From Mycetohabitans endofungorum (GTDB taxonomy: Bacteria > Pseudomonadota > Gammaproteobacteria > Burkholderiales > Burkholderiaceae), in NCBI RefSeq assembly GCF_002927045.1, contig NZ_PRDW01000005.1, forward strand, positions 203,824 through 267,823: a DNA stretch of 64,000 bases. Direction: 5' to 3'. Numbering within the stretch: the first letter of the stretch is position 1; every line of letters starts with the position of its first letter. The translations under genes were made by a program, and so were the position numbers. A model generated the notes under the pieces. It worked only from the letters and a program-made list of their open reading frames with translations, was not told the origin of the DNA and searched no databases. Of this stretch, positions 40,315 through 48,947 are shown piece by piece.

Positions 40315-40600
40315 GCCCATCCGCGCCAACCTGCGATGACGCACCGTTCAATGCCCCCCTCTCGCACGCGTAACGTCCAATGAACACAGCGCGCGTCGCA
40401 CCGGCGCGCGCCTGCCAACCTACCCGGCCCCGCCCCACTGGGGACGCCGCTCGAATCGCCCCGTCCGGTTTATCGGCGACAGAACATTCTCATCATTTTC
40501 TCTACACCTGGTTAGCGAACGCCGTGGTGAGTGGCCACCGTCCGTCTCTTCGTCCCGACGAGAATCATCGGCCACGCCCGACCCGGTTCGGGCCATCGGG
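40315..40600. other. intergenic region left of the PIP box
   Basis: No gene is supported. The overlapping frames here are short and without family motifs. It separates the chromosomal efflux region from the secretion-associated locus. Confidence 0.4.
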
Positions 40601-40625
40601 TTCGCCTGCGGCACCTCGTGTTCGC
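40601..40625 (+). promoter_or_regulatory. PIP box/hrpII box
   Basis: TTCGC at 40601-40605 and TTCGC at 40621-40625 are separated by exactly 15 bases, a perfect plant-inducible-promoter box and therefore also a perfect TTCG-N16-TTCG hrpII box. HrpX in Xanthomonas and HrpB in Ralstonia and some Burkholderia activate type III secretion genes through this element. It ends 71 bases before the ATG of the next gene. No clear -10 was found at the usual 30-32 bases. Confidence 0.75.
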
Positions 40626-40696
40626 GTCCAGCTTACCCAACCAGCCAAATATCTATGAAATAACGACACATTTGTTCATTTCGAACGAGGCCTTGC

Positions 40697-41641
40697 ATGA
40701 CAACCACGATCACGATTATTCAAACCGATTCGCCGTCTTCCAACTGGTCCCAATGGCCCGGGCTTTACGACAACGACACCTCGGGAATCCATCACAAGCG
40801 AGCAGGAGACGGGCAAACCTCGACGTCATCGGACGGGCAGTGGTCGAACACCGACGATTTGCTCAATCAGCTGATCCAGTTGTTGATGCAGTTCAACAGC
40901 AACGGTAACGAGGGCAATACCGGCGATGGCCCGGACTCGGGTGACGCCATCGGCCGGCATCACGGCGGCGGCGGATGTCACCATCACCATTGCGATGCGC
41001 CGGAGGACGGCACGGGCGGCTCATCCGGCAAGACCCACGGCACCTCATCCGACAGCGACGCTACCGACTCGACCCAAGCGAGCAGCCGGTCCGGCAAGGA
41101 CCAGCCGGCGCTGGAGGGTCCGACAACGCCAGGCAAGGCATACACGCCAGGGAAGAATCCGAAGATCGACCGGTGGGAAAACGACATCAACCTGGCCGCA
41201 CGGCTGACGGGGCTAGATGGCAACCTGATCGGTGGGCAGATGTGGGCCGAATCGCGCGGTAATCCGAAAGAATGGTCGAAAAACAGCGACGGTACGCCGG
41301 ACCTGAGCCTGATGCAGATCGGCCAGCGGCGCTGGGAAAAGGACGTGTTGCCGACGCTAACGCAGCAGGACAAGGAGAACATTAAAAAGTTGACCGGCAA
41401 GGACGCGAAGGACCTGGACGTGAGCAATCCGCACGACAACGTGATCGCGGGGGCCTTCGAACTCAAGTCCCACATCATCGAAAGCGGCGGTGATCGCAAC
41501 AATCCGATGGCTAACGAAAAGGCGCTGAAGAAGGGGCTCAAAGACTACGTCGGAGTGGGCGACGAAGGGAAATACGCAAGAAACGTTATGACCAACTACA
41601 ACGTATTGAACCAGCACAAAGAACTGGACGACAGCCAATAA
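40697..41641 (+). CDS. harpin-like protein with lytic transglycosylase-like domain
   Basis: This 314-residue protein has no signal peptide. Residues 1-36 carry a segment shared with the next gene (MTTTITIIQTDSP ... HHKRA). Residues 53-67 (DDLLNQLIQLLMQFN) form an amphipathic helix like that of Hpa1-type harpins, followed by Gly/Asn/Asp-rich sequence and a His/Cys cluster (88-99). Residues about 158-310 resemble a lysozyme-like transglycosylase: Glu185 in MWAESRGNP, LSLMQIG at 204-210, NPHDNVIAGAFELK, and YNVLNQ. Harpin plus transglycosylase is the layout of HopP1 of P. syringae. A type III secreted wall-remodelling helper is inferred. Confidence 0.75.
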   Translation: MTTTITIIQTDSPSSNWSQWPGLYDNDTSGIHHKRAGDGQTSTSSDGQWSNTDDLLNQLIQLLMQFNSNGNEGNTGDGPDSGDAIGRHHGGGGCHHHHCDAPEDGTGGSSGKTHGTSSDSDATDSTQASSRSGKDQPALEGPTTPGKAYTPGKNPKIDRWENDINLAARLTGLDGNLIGGQMWAESRGNPKEWSKNSDGTPDLSLMQIGQRRWEKDVLPTLTQQDKENIKKLTGKDAKDLDVSNPHDNVIAGAFELKSHIIESGGDRNNPMANEKALKKGLKDYVGVGDEGKYARNVMTNYNVLNQHKELDDSQ

Positions 41642-41859
41642 TGCGCAGAAGCGCCGGAGCCCTGCCTCGATAAAACGATGTTGCCCGGCGCAATCAGCGC
41701 ACATGTCCCACGGGGCGCAGTTGCCGTTGCAAACGGCCGGGCTCAGAACTGTGCCAATCCAATCCCAGGTGGACTTACGACGGAACCCGAGCACCCTGGC
41801 CAGTCGTACTGGCAGCGGTTTTCCAAAATAACGGCGCGCTGCCCAACAAGGAGCACAAC

Positions 41860-42504
41860 ATGACCATTACCATTTCCATCACTCAATCGGATTCGCCCTA
41901 TTCGGCGTTCAACCCGGGTAGCCCGAGCTACACGTACGGCACCGCCCCGGACGCTGCACACCACAAGCGCGCTGAGCAAAGCGATTCCATGTCGTGTCCG
42001 GCGAACGGCACGTCATCGGACGACTCCGATTTCTTGCAAAAACTCATCGAACAATTGCTGGCCATGTTGCAGAATTCGCATAGCGACGACGACAATTCGT
42101 TCGATGACGACGGTGCGACGTGCGGACATCGCTCCCCGGCCCCGTCAACGGATGGCGACGACGAATGTCCATGCTCACCGCATCATGGGCACTCGGCTGC
42201 GGATAATTCCCAGCACGATGGCAAGGCGCCGGTCGCTAGCGGCGGCTGGGGTACGATCACCGATCCCGTGACCAGTGGCGGCTGGGGCACGATCACCGAT
42301 CCTGTGACCAGCGGTGGCTCGGGCACGATCACCAGCCCGGCGTCCAACGGCGACTCCAGCACGGTCACCCATCCAGGGAGCAGCAACAGCAAAGACGCGT
42401 CGACGAACTCCACCGAGTCCGCAGACCCCTTTAGTTCGTCCGGCAATAGCAAATTTGACTCTTCGGGCGTCAGTCAGACGCCCGGCACTCAGTTTTACCA
42501 ATAG
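41860..42504 (+). CDS. harpin-like paralog with 12-residue tandem repeats
   Basis: This 214-residue acidic, Ser/Asp/Gly-rich protein starts MTITISITQSDSPYS and has HHKRA at 34-38, matching the preceding gene. An amphipathic helix at about 56-71 (SDFLQKLIEQLLAMLQ) sits in the same place as the harpin-like helix there. A Cys/His region follows (C88, C103, C105, HH108-109, H111). Residues about 128-160 are tandem SGGWGTITDPVT units. It lacks the transglycosylase domain. AAGGAG precedes the ATG. No own PIP box is seen in the 218-base gap, so co-transcription with the upstream gene is likely. Confidence 0.72.
   Translation: MTITISITQSDSPYSAFNPGSPSYTYGTAPDAAHHKRAEQSDSMSCPANGTSSDDSDFLQKLIEQLLAMLQNSHSDDDNSFDDDGATCGHRSPAPSTDGDDECPCSPHHGHSAADNSQHDGKAPVASGGWGTITDPVTSGGWGTITDPVTSGGSGTITSPASNGDSSTVTHPGSSNSKDASTNSTESADPFSSSGNSKFDSSGVSQTPGTQFYQ
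42241..42336 (+). repeat. 36-base tandem repeat inside the harpin-like paralog
   Basis: Two nearly identical 36-base units (42241-42276 and 42277-42312) and a diverged partial third unit (42313-42336) encode the 12-residue repeat GGWGTITDPVTS. Units one and two differ by synonymous third-position changes only. Confidence 0.9.
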
Positions 42505-42639
42505 TCGTCATATGGCTGAGCCGCGCCGTTGTGGCGTGGCTCAGCCGCTACCGGCGTGTCGCACACGACATGCAGATACGCATAGCGCTGCGCTGGCAGT
42601 ATGAAGTGCTCGCTGGCGTCGCCGTCGAACAAGCCGGCA

Positions 42640-42907
42640 TATAGCCCCATCCTGGCGGATCTGCAGCGATCCGTCCTGTCCGTGCGGGGACACGATCAGC
42701 CGCAACTTGCTGGGCGCACCGGCTGGGAATTCCGGATCGCCGGCGTTGGACCGCGGTCAGCTCGTCACCATGCTGGAGCCGTTTGCGCAAGATCCATTGC
42801 CGCTGAACGTCGTCTATCCACCGCATCGGCAGCGGCAGGTGCTCGCCACCTGCTGGGCATTTGTCAGATTTCTCGAAAAGCGATTACGCACGCGTCTTCC
42901 CCAATGA
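42640..42907 (+). pseudogene. LysR-family regulator, C-terminal remnant
   Basis: Two frames together read LADLQRSVLSVRGHDQPQL and then GQLVTMLEPFAQDPLPLNVV followed by YPPHRQRQVLA, which match the end of LysR effector-binding domains. The DNA-binding N-terminus and most of the regulatory domain are missing, and a frameshift separates the two parts. Confidence 0.6.
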
Positions 42908-42971
42908 TCGAAGCCGCAACTACATTGCTTGCAGCCACGTCAATACTGTATTTCGGGAACTTCCCGCAGTG

Positions 42972-42996
42972 TACGCCCCTGGTAACGGGGCTTCGC
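42972..42996 (+). promoter_or_regulatory. imperfect PIP/hrpII box
   Basis: TACGC at 42972-42976 and TTCGC at 42992-42996 are separated by 15 bases, one mismatch from the PIP consensus. It ends 70 bases before the ATG of the 933-residue protein, almost the same distance as the perfect box upstream of the harpin-like gene. Imperfect boxes can be functional; this one is suggestive only. Confidence 0.5.
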
Positions 42997-43066
42997 GCGC
43001 GTTCATGGTAACGCGTTGCAAAGCGTCCTAAAGTGACAACGTCAGCACTACCAGAGAGTACCCGAT

Positions 43067-45868
43067 ATGATGTTGAGCCCGTCACTTCATCCTCGTAATC
43101 ATGATGTAGACCTAACAATAGATTTCGGTGAACGCCTGGCGCAACTGGTCGGCGCCCCACCGCGGCTGCAGACGGCGCCGTCCAGCCATGCGCATCACCA
43201 CGGCCAGATTGAAAGCCTGCCTCACGCGTGGAAAAAACAGATTGAGGCACGCAGCCGCGCGATGACTCAATTGGAAGGCCTGCCCCATGATGGGAACGTG
43301 CGTTCAGTGCCTGTATCAGCGGTGGACAGGCCTTCAGTACAAACCCTGCCCACGCCCGATAGCACCTCATCCGCGCTGAGCTTGGCCGAGATACACGACC
43401 TTGCTCGGAATTGCAGGAACCTGATCGCCCGCATCACGCGGTCCCCGTCAGAACGGCGGACCGTTTCGTCGGAAAGACCCGTTGCAGGCGCGTCGCAACG
43501 CGAGGTCCGCCTGCCGCGCGCCATCACGCGGGTGGGCTTAGGTACCGCCATGCGCGGCGTGTATGCCGCGATGGCCACCCCGATTCAACTGTTCAAAGGT
43601 TGCACGCAAACTACTTCCGACGGCCTTGATCAGTCTTCCGAATTAATTGAGGCTGATCCACTGGACACCATCAAGCGAGCAGGCATCTCCGAGGAAATTT
43701 TCAGCCGGAACGAGAAAATCGCTGCCGACGGCACGTTGGCCTTGCTGGCGGTCATGGAAATAAAGTCAGGCATTCAAGAAATGGCGCATGCCGCCAAGCA
43801 CCACAAGGAACTAAAACGCTCGATCAAGCAACTCGAACAAGAAGTCGCCTGTCTTGAGCGGCTCGCCGGCGTTGCCGGCTCAACGCGAGATCGCAACCGT
43901 CCCACACAAGCGGCTTCGGTCCGACTGTTCACCGATGCGCAATCGATGATGACATGCTTGCGCGCCGTCATGGAAGTCAAGCGCCAGGTGATGACATTCA
44001 CGCGGCAGCAAAACCGTGCCGGCGCCGCATTAGGGGCATGCTCGATCGCTTCCGGTAGCACCGTGCTGGCCAAGGCCTCAGTCGGCATTGCCGCCAAGGC
44101 TGCGCTGTGCGCATCAGACAGTCCTGCCGCGGCGGCGTTGGATCACGTCGCAGGCCTCGCGACGTTGGGCCTGGAGCCGCTTGTCGGCGCCACGGCGCTC
44201 GCCAGTGGTGCATACAAGGTTCATCGTTCGCGCCAGCAGCTCAATGCGTTCCGCGCCGCCAAGGTCGCAACCGACGCGCGCTTGAAAGACGCACATATCG
44301 ATGCCCTGATCGATCAATTGCGCCAAAACGGGCACCATCTGAATCCTGAAGACGTCGAATGGCTGCACCGCTACGCGCGATTTCAATCGCTAAAGTTGGA
44401 ACAGCGGGATCAGTTCTTTACAAGCTATGCGCGATGGAACAACAGTTTCCTCGCCGGCAGCGCCGTCTACGCCGCGAGCACGCTGGCCAAGGCCGGCGTG
44501 GCGGGCGCCATCGCCGCCGGTACGGCAGGCGCTGCGGTAGCCCATCCCGCCGTCGCCGGAGGCCTCCTAGCCGTGACAATAAGCGGACTTCTCATGATGA
44601 GCGCATCATCGCAGCACGCGCTCTTTGACTACCGCAAGCAACGGCGCTACCAAACCTACTACACCGACGATGACCCAGAATTGAATCGTACGTTCCTGGA
44701 ATCAATGGACGTGCTCAATTGGGGCAGCAGCACTGCAACGCCGTTGGACGGCTTGCTGCTGCAATCAGCATTCTACAAACAGATATATCAGCGTGAAGAC
44801 CGGCGGCAAATATTTCTGAGCCAGGTCGCGGACCAGCTCGGCAAACGCTACGACGACAAATATGTTTACACCGGCGATTCTGACGCGCGTGGAGCCAAAC
44901 CGTCCACCCAGCAATTTATTGCGAACACGGCCCGACGCGCGGCGCAAGACTCAGTGGGACGGCTGAAGGCAGCGTCATCGTTCCTGGCTCAAAGTGCCAA
45001 GCTGAACTCACCGCACAGCGCGACACGCGCCGCCAAGCAAGCTTGGAACGACTCACGTCAGTATCTGACCCGAAGCAGCTTGAGAACATGGCTCGCCCAA
45101 CCGACACGAGAAGCACAAGCGGCCCAAATTGATTTGCTGGAAGGCATGCTGGACACCCAGGCCACTTATTTGCGCAGGAAGCTGCAGGCCAAAATACAGA
45201 CCTATCAGAACGTAGTAAGCAAGTTGAGCGGCATTCCTGCCCCATCTCCGGACGGGCACGCCATTGAAGACGTCAGGCTCAGCACCGTGGACGCCGACGA
45301 CAATACGTCGCACGAACACAAATTCAAGGCACTATTCGCCCCGCTGGATGCGACCGTCACGCACGTCGAGGATATCCGCGTCGAAAACCATCCGACTGAC
45401 ATGCCACGCAACCTCGCGCTGAAGGAAATCCTGGTTGGGTTGGACAAGGATCTGGAATATGATCAGCGCCTGTATCGCGACGCATTGGCCGTACGGGCGC
45501 AATGCCGTAAACTGAAGCGCCAACTGCCGTTAACGAACGCACACGAGCGGCAACTGGCTGTTGCAATCGACCAGTTCATCTCGGTGCAAAAGGGTGAACT
45601 CGTTGACCCGCATGCGCGCCGCGCCGACTTGGCATCAAGCCACGACAAGTTGGCGACTTATCTGATGAAAAGCGCACCGAAACGCTACCGCGACCTGCGC
45701 GGCAAGCTGAATGAAACGCTGATGCAGGCGACGCGGCAGATTGACCTGTGTCGTGCATGGCACGATGGCGAAGTGGCCGGGACGCGAGAACCCAACACGT
45801 CGGATGCGGCACCGCGCCAGCCACGACGCGCATTCCCCGACTTCAGACAGCGTCACACGGTTTTCTGA
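43067..45868 (+). CDS. large Ala-rich protein, candidate type III effector or translocator
   Basis: I do not recognise a family for this 933-residue protein. There is no signal peptide; the first 150 residues are polar and Ser/Pro/His-rich, as in many type III substrates. Residues about 210-310 are charged and predicted coiled-coil. Ala-rich hydrophobic stretches lie at about 320-382 and 461-512, the second long enough for a membrane hairpin (FLAGSAVYAAST ... LLAVTISGLLMM). Long helical regions follow to the end. The gene follows the harpin-like pair and has an imperfect PIP box 70 bases upstream. The ribosome binding site is weak. Role inferred from context only. Confidence 0.6.
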   Translation: MMLSPSLHPRNHDVDLTIDFGERLAQLVGAPPRLQTAPSSHAHHHGQIESLPHAWKKQIEARSRAMTQLEGLPHDGNVRSVPVSAVDRPSVQTLPTPDSTSSALSLAEIHDLARNCRNLIARITRSPSERRTVSSERPVAGASQREVRLPRAITRVGLGTAMRGVYAAMATPIQLFKGCTQTTSDGLDQSSELIEADPLDTIKRAGISEEIFSRNEKIAADGTLALLAVMEIKSGIQEMAHAAKHHKELKRSIKQLEQEVACLERLAGVAGSTRDRNRPTQAASVRLFTDAQSMMTCLRAVMEVKRQVMTFTRQQNRAGAALGACSIASGSTVLAKASVGIAAKAALCASDSPAAAALDHVAGLATLGLEPLVGATALASGAYKVHRSRQQLNAFRAAKVATDARLKDAHIDALIDQLRQNGHHLNPEDVEWLHRYARFQSLKLEQRDQFFTSYARWNNSFLAGSAVYAASTLAKAGVAGAIAAGTAGAAVAHPAVAGGLLAVTISGLLMMSASSQHALFDYRKQRRYQTYYTDDDPELNRTFLESMDVLNWGSSTATPLDGLLLQSAFYKQIYQREDRRQIFLSQVADQLGKRYDDKYVYTGDSDARGAKPSTQQFIANTARRAAQDSVGRLKAASSFLAQSAKLNSPHSATRAAKQAWNDSRQYLTRSSLRTWLAQPTREAQAAQIDLLEGMLDTQATYLRRKLQAKIQTYQNVVSKLSGIPAPSPDGHAIEDVRLSTVDADDNTSHEHKFKALFAPLDATVTHVEDIRVENHPTDMPRNLALKEILVGLDKDLEYDQRLYRDALAVRAQCRKLKRQLPLTNAHERQLAVAIDQFISVQKGELVDPHARRADLASSHDKLATYLMKSAPKRYRDLRGKLNETLMQATRQIDLCRAWHDGEVAGTREPNTSDAAPRQPRRAFPDFRQRHTVF

Positions 45869-46211
45869 AACGGTGCGCGTTTGGCGGCAGCAGCGTCGGA
45901 ACCGTGCGTCGCTGCTTCACGCGGTAGCAGGCCCGGTTCCGGGTTTAGCAACAAGGACTTAGCTTGCGTATCCAAAGGTTGTCCACATCGTTGCAAACAA
46001 AATATGTGAATAAGCCGGTGTAAATTGTGCAGCTGAGATGTTGCGTGGTGCCCTGTGCGCCGTCTGCCTTACCAAGAGTGCGTCGGGAAAAACCATTCGT
46101 TTGCCACATCAAGCTTGCGCGCGTGTTTGCGCTCAATCAAGCGCGCTCGTTCGCCCACAGACTAGCTGCGACCGGTCGCGCAGGTCACGTCCGCAAACAC
46201 GCGTCGATGTA
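45869..46211. other. gap between the large Ala-rich gene and the MFS pump gene
   Basis: The two genes converge here. Short plus-strand frames overlap the end of the MFS gene and have no motif. No terminator with a T-run was found. Confidence 0.35.
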
Positions 46212-47642
46212 TCATATCGTTACGTTTTCTTCACCCCGCTTACCTGTTGTCCTACATTGACGATCTCTGCAGATTGCGTCAGGTGCAAGTTGCCCAAATA
46301 CCCAAACCGAGCCTGCGGTAATCAACCCGATGCAAATAAAAGTGGCACGAAAGATGGGCAGCGAGTCCGTGCCCATCTCAGTCGTGAACAGCGATTGGAA
46401 AAAGATCAATAAAACACTTGCGACAGTCACACTTAAACTCATGGCTAGCATTTGGGCAGTCGAAAACAGAGCATTACCACTGCTCGCGCCAGGCCCGACA
46501 AGGTCCTTTAACGTTAGCGCGTTCATTGCCGTGGTTTGTATTGAATACAATGCGCCAAAAGCAAGCAGTTGAATCATTCGTAATCCAGCTGGTTGCTCTG
46601 TTGAAACCAAAGAAAAGCTAGCTATTATGGCGCCCACTAACAGACTGTTGCTCGCCAAGATACGGCGATAGCCGTAGCGAGTAACGAGAGGGGCAATGAA
46701 TCGTTTTGCTCCCATGGCCGCCGCTGCTACGGGTAACATCATCATCCCTGCTTCATACGGCGAGTAACCGAGGCCGATTTGTAATAGCAACGGAATCAAA
46801 TAAGGCATCGCATCGCCTCCAATGCGCGCGACCAAGTTCCCCACTAGACCCACACGGTATGTGCGTACATTAAATAAACTTAGCGAAAAAAGCGGATAGT
46901 CCGTGCGCGCTGCATGCAATCCATAGGCAGCGAATGTCACCAAGCTGGCGCCTAGTAACGTCAATACGATGGTGTTGGACAAATTATAATCGGTTAGCCC
47001 ATTGAGCGACAAAGAAATTGCCAACACGCATGTTACAAACAGTAAATATCCTTTTAGGTCAAAACGTTGCACCGGCAACTTTATATTATCCATAACGACC
47101 CGGCTTGCCATCAAGATCGCTATACCAATCGGCACATTCATCACAAAGATCCAGCGCCAGGAGGCAACCGATACAATCCAGCCCCCAAGCGTTGGCCCCA
47201 AGACCGCCCCAACGAGTCCGGGTATTGCCACGAAGCCCAACGCTTGTACATACTGGCTGGGGGGAAACGTTCGCATAATGGCTAGCCGCCCCGCCGGCAA
47301 TAATACACCGCCGCCCAGCCCTTGCACCACCCGCGCAATCACCAGCTCGTTCAACGAGCGCGATGTTGCGCAACCGATTGAACCAATTGTGAATAAAGCA
47401 ATGGCCACCAGAAATACGGACCGTGTTCCAAAGCGATCCGCTAACCAGCCAGAAGCTGGGATCAGCATCACCACCGTCAATGAGTAGGCAAGCACAATCG
47501 ATTGCATGTGCAGTGGATTTTTATTGAAACTGCTAGCCATCGTTGGCAAAGCGGTATTCAAGATCGTAGCGTCAAGCGTTTGCATAAAAAAACCGATGCC
47601 AACAACCCACAGCAGCCCAGATAAAACTCCTTGTTTTTGCAT
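46212..47642 (-). CDS. mdtD: MFS multidrug transporter, DHA2 type (MdtD-like)
   Basis: This 476-residue protein has many hydrophobic helices typical of 14-helix DHA2 drug/proton antiporters. Motif A appears as GWLADRFGTRSVF, motif B/C segments as RVVQGLGGGVLLPAG and LGPTLGGWIV, and the N-terminus has LDATILNTALPTMASSF. It most resembles MdtD, which in enterics follows mdtABC; here it lies 6.7 kb away on the opposite strand. The sequence is noticeably more AT-rich than the mdtABC genes, suggesting separate acquisition. Confidence 0.85.
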   Translation of the reverse strand: MQKQGVLSGLLWVVGIGFFMQTLDATILNTALPTMASSFNKNPLHMQSIVLAYSLTVVMLIPASGWLADRFGTRSVFLVAIALFTIGSIGCATSRSLNELVIARVVQGLGGGVLLPAGRLAIMRTFPPSQYVQALGFVAIPGLVGAVLGPTLGGWIVSVASWRWIFVMNVPIGIAILMASRVVMDNIKLPVQRFDLKGYLLFVTCVLAISLSLNGLTDYNLSNTIVLTLLGASLVTFAAYGLHAARTDYPLFSLSLFNVRTYRVGLVGNLVARIGGDAMPYLIPLLLQIGLGYSPYEAGMMMLPVAAAAMGAKRFIAPLVTRYGYRRILASNSLLVGAIIASFSLVSTEQPAGLRMIQLLAFGALYSIQTTAMNALTLKDLVGPGASSGNALFSTAQMLAMSLSVTVASVLLIFFQSLFTTEMGTDSLPIFRATFICIGLITAGSVWVFGQLAPDAICRDRQCRTTGKRGEENVTI

Positions 47643-47923
47643 TTCTTTTTTTCTAGTAGTAGAAAAGAGTAACGGGAGGAAGTAGGCAAATAGCGTTGCC
47701 TACCTGGCCATGAAAAAGTGCAACAATTTCAATCTTACATCTTTGAGACAACGGGTGCGCGCAACATGGTGTTGAGCGTCTTGACCATTCCTTGTTGCGC
47801 GAGCAGAAGCGGGCGCTGACGGACATCGGGCGTGAGCGAGTAGCCAGAGCGTGCGACGGATCCAGGGCGCGACGCGGCGCTGCGATGTACTGAACCACCC
47901 CGGGGATCTGGGGACCGGTTGGT
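47643..47923. other. debris right of the MFS gene
   Basis: A minus-strand frame contains LLLAQQGMVKTLNTMLRAP, which resembles the end of some transposases, but I cannot assign the family. No intact gene is present. Confidence 0.3.
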
Positions 47924-48549
47924 TTAAGTTAATATGGGCCCATCAGCGGTATTTCTGAGTTGCCTGTAGTAGTTTGCCTCAGCTTCAGCCAGTGAAATAT
48001 AGCCCAGTGGTTCCAGCAGCCGATGATGGTTGTACCATGCCGCCCACTCTAGCGTCGCCAGTTCGACGGATTGTCTCGTTTCCAGGGGGCGCGTCGATGA
48101 ATCAGTTCCGTCTTGCACAAGCCGTTGTTTGTTTCAGCCAGCGCGTTATCGTAACTGTCACCGCGACTGCCGACGGACGGCTCGATGCCGGCCTCGGCTG
48201 AACGTTCGCTGTATCGAATGCTGACGTATTGAGCCCCCTGTCGGAGTGATGAACCAGAGTCCCGTCATTGCACGGCTGTCGAGCGTACAGGGCCTGTTCA
48301 AGTACGTCCAAGACGAAATTGACGCGATCCAGATCTTCAGCACGCCATAGACCTGCAAATTGGCCTGCCAGACGCGCTTGATCCGCAGTTGCATAATCTC
48401 ATCACCTCTCGCACGGGCACAGCGTTTGGACGGATCGCGAAGCTGCGCAGCATGGCGCCGGTAGCCCAACGGGGCAATCCGCAAAACCTTGCCGATCGGC
48501 TCGACCCCGAAGGTGTCGCGATACTGATCGACAAAGGCAGCCTCCTAAA
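47924..48549 (-). pseudogene. IS3-family OrfB remnant (IS51/IS407-like)
   Basis: Three frames together give an IS3 integrase. The start part FVDQYRDTFGVEPIGKVLRI and VWQANLQVYGVLKIW is followed by the middle part LEQALYARQPCNDGTLVHHS and the end part ELATLEWAAWYNHHRLLEPL then GYISLAEAEANYY. Frameshifts separate them and part of the catalytic core is missing. Confidence 0.85.
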
Positions 48550-48690
48550 CCCGGTGCGGTTCAAATAGCGCACCTGATAGGGATTGACTTCGATAGATGC
48601 GCAACGCGCCTACATCGTGCCAATATAAAAGTTAAACGTTGGAGAAAAGAAATTCCAACCCCGAAATGCCGTTTAAATATTTGATTTTAT

Positions 48691-48767
48691 TGGCCCGCCC
48701 TGCAGGATTCGAACCTGCGGCCTACGGCTTAGAAGGCCGTTGCTCTATCCAACTGAGCTAAGGGCGG
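48691..48767 (-). tRNA. tRNA-Arg (anticodon TCT)
   Basis: The minus strand folds as a standard cloverleaf of 77 bases including encoded CCA. The acceptor CCGCCCT pairs with AGGGCGG. The D-arm has AGCTCAGTTGGATAGAGC, the anticodon loop is CTTCTAA and the T-arm carries GGTTCGAATCC. The 3' GCCA is complete. Confidence 0.95.
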
Positions 48768-48799
48768 TTAAGGGATTCAAGATTGTACTGCATGCGCGC

Positions 48800-48872
48800 C
48801 GTTCGCTGCGCATCGGGACCTGGACCGTCGGCTTAGATGACCGATACGCTAGCCCAACTGCGCCATGGGCAG
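48800..48872 (-). pseudogene. tRNA-like remnant
   Basis: The minus strand has a D-arm-like GCGCAGTTGGGCTAGCGT and an anticodon stem-loop TCGGT-CATCTAA-GCCGA with five pairs, but the position before the anticodon is A instead of T. The T-loop and acceptor stem are not formed. It lies 33 bases from tRNA-Arg, whose loop it resembles, so it may be a decayed duplicate. Confidence 0.4.
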
Positions 48873-48947
48873 GCAGGCGTTCAATTATAACTGAACACTG
48901 CGGGCCGGCTTAGATTGCCGGCTCGCCATACCGCGACAGCGTAACGC

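Noticed and set aside
42952..42995. TTCG pair upstream of the 933-residue gene as a standard hrpII box
   Set aside because: The two exact TTCG copies are 36 bases apart, not 16. The one-mismatch element at 42972-42996 fits better and is listed instead.
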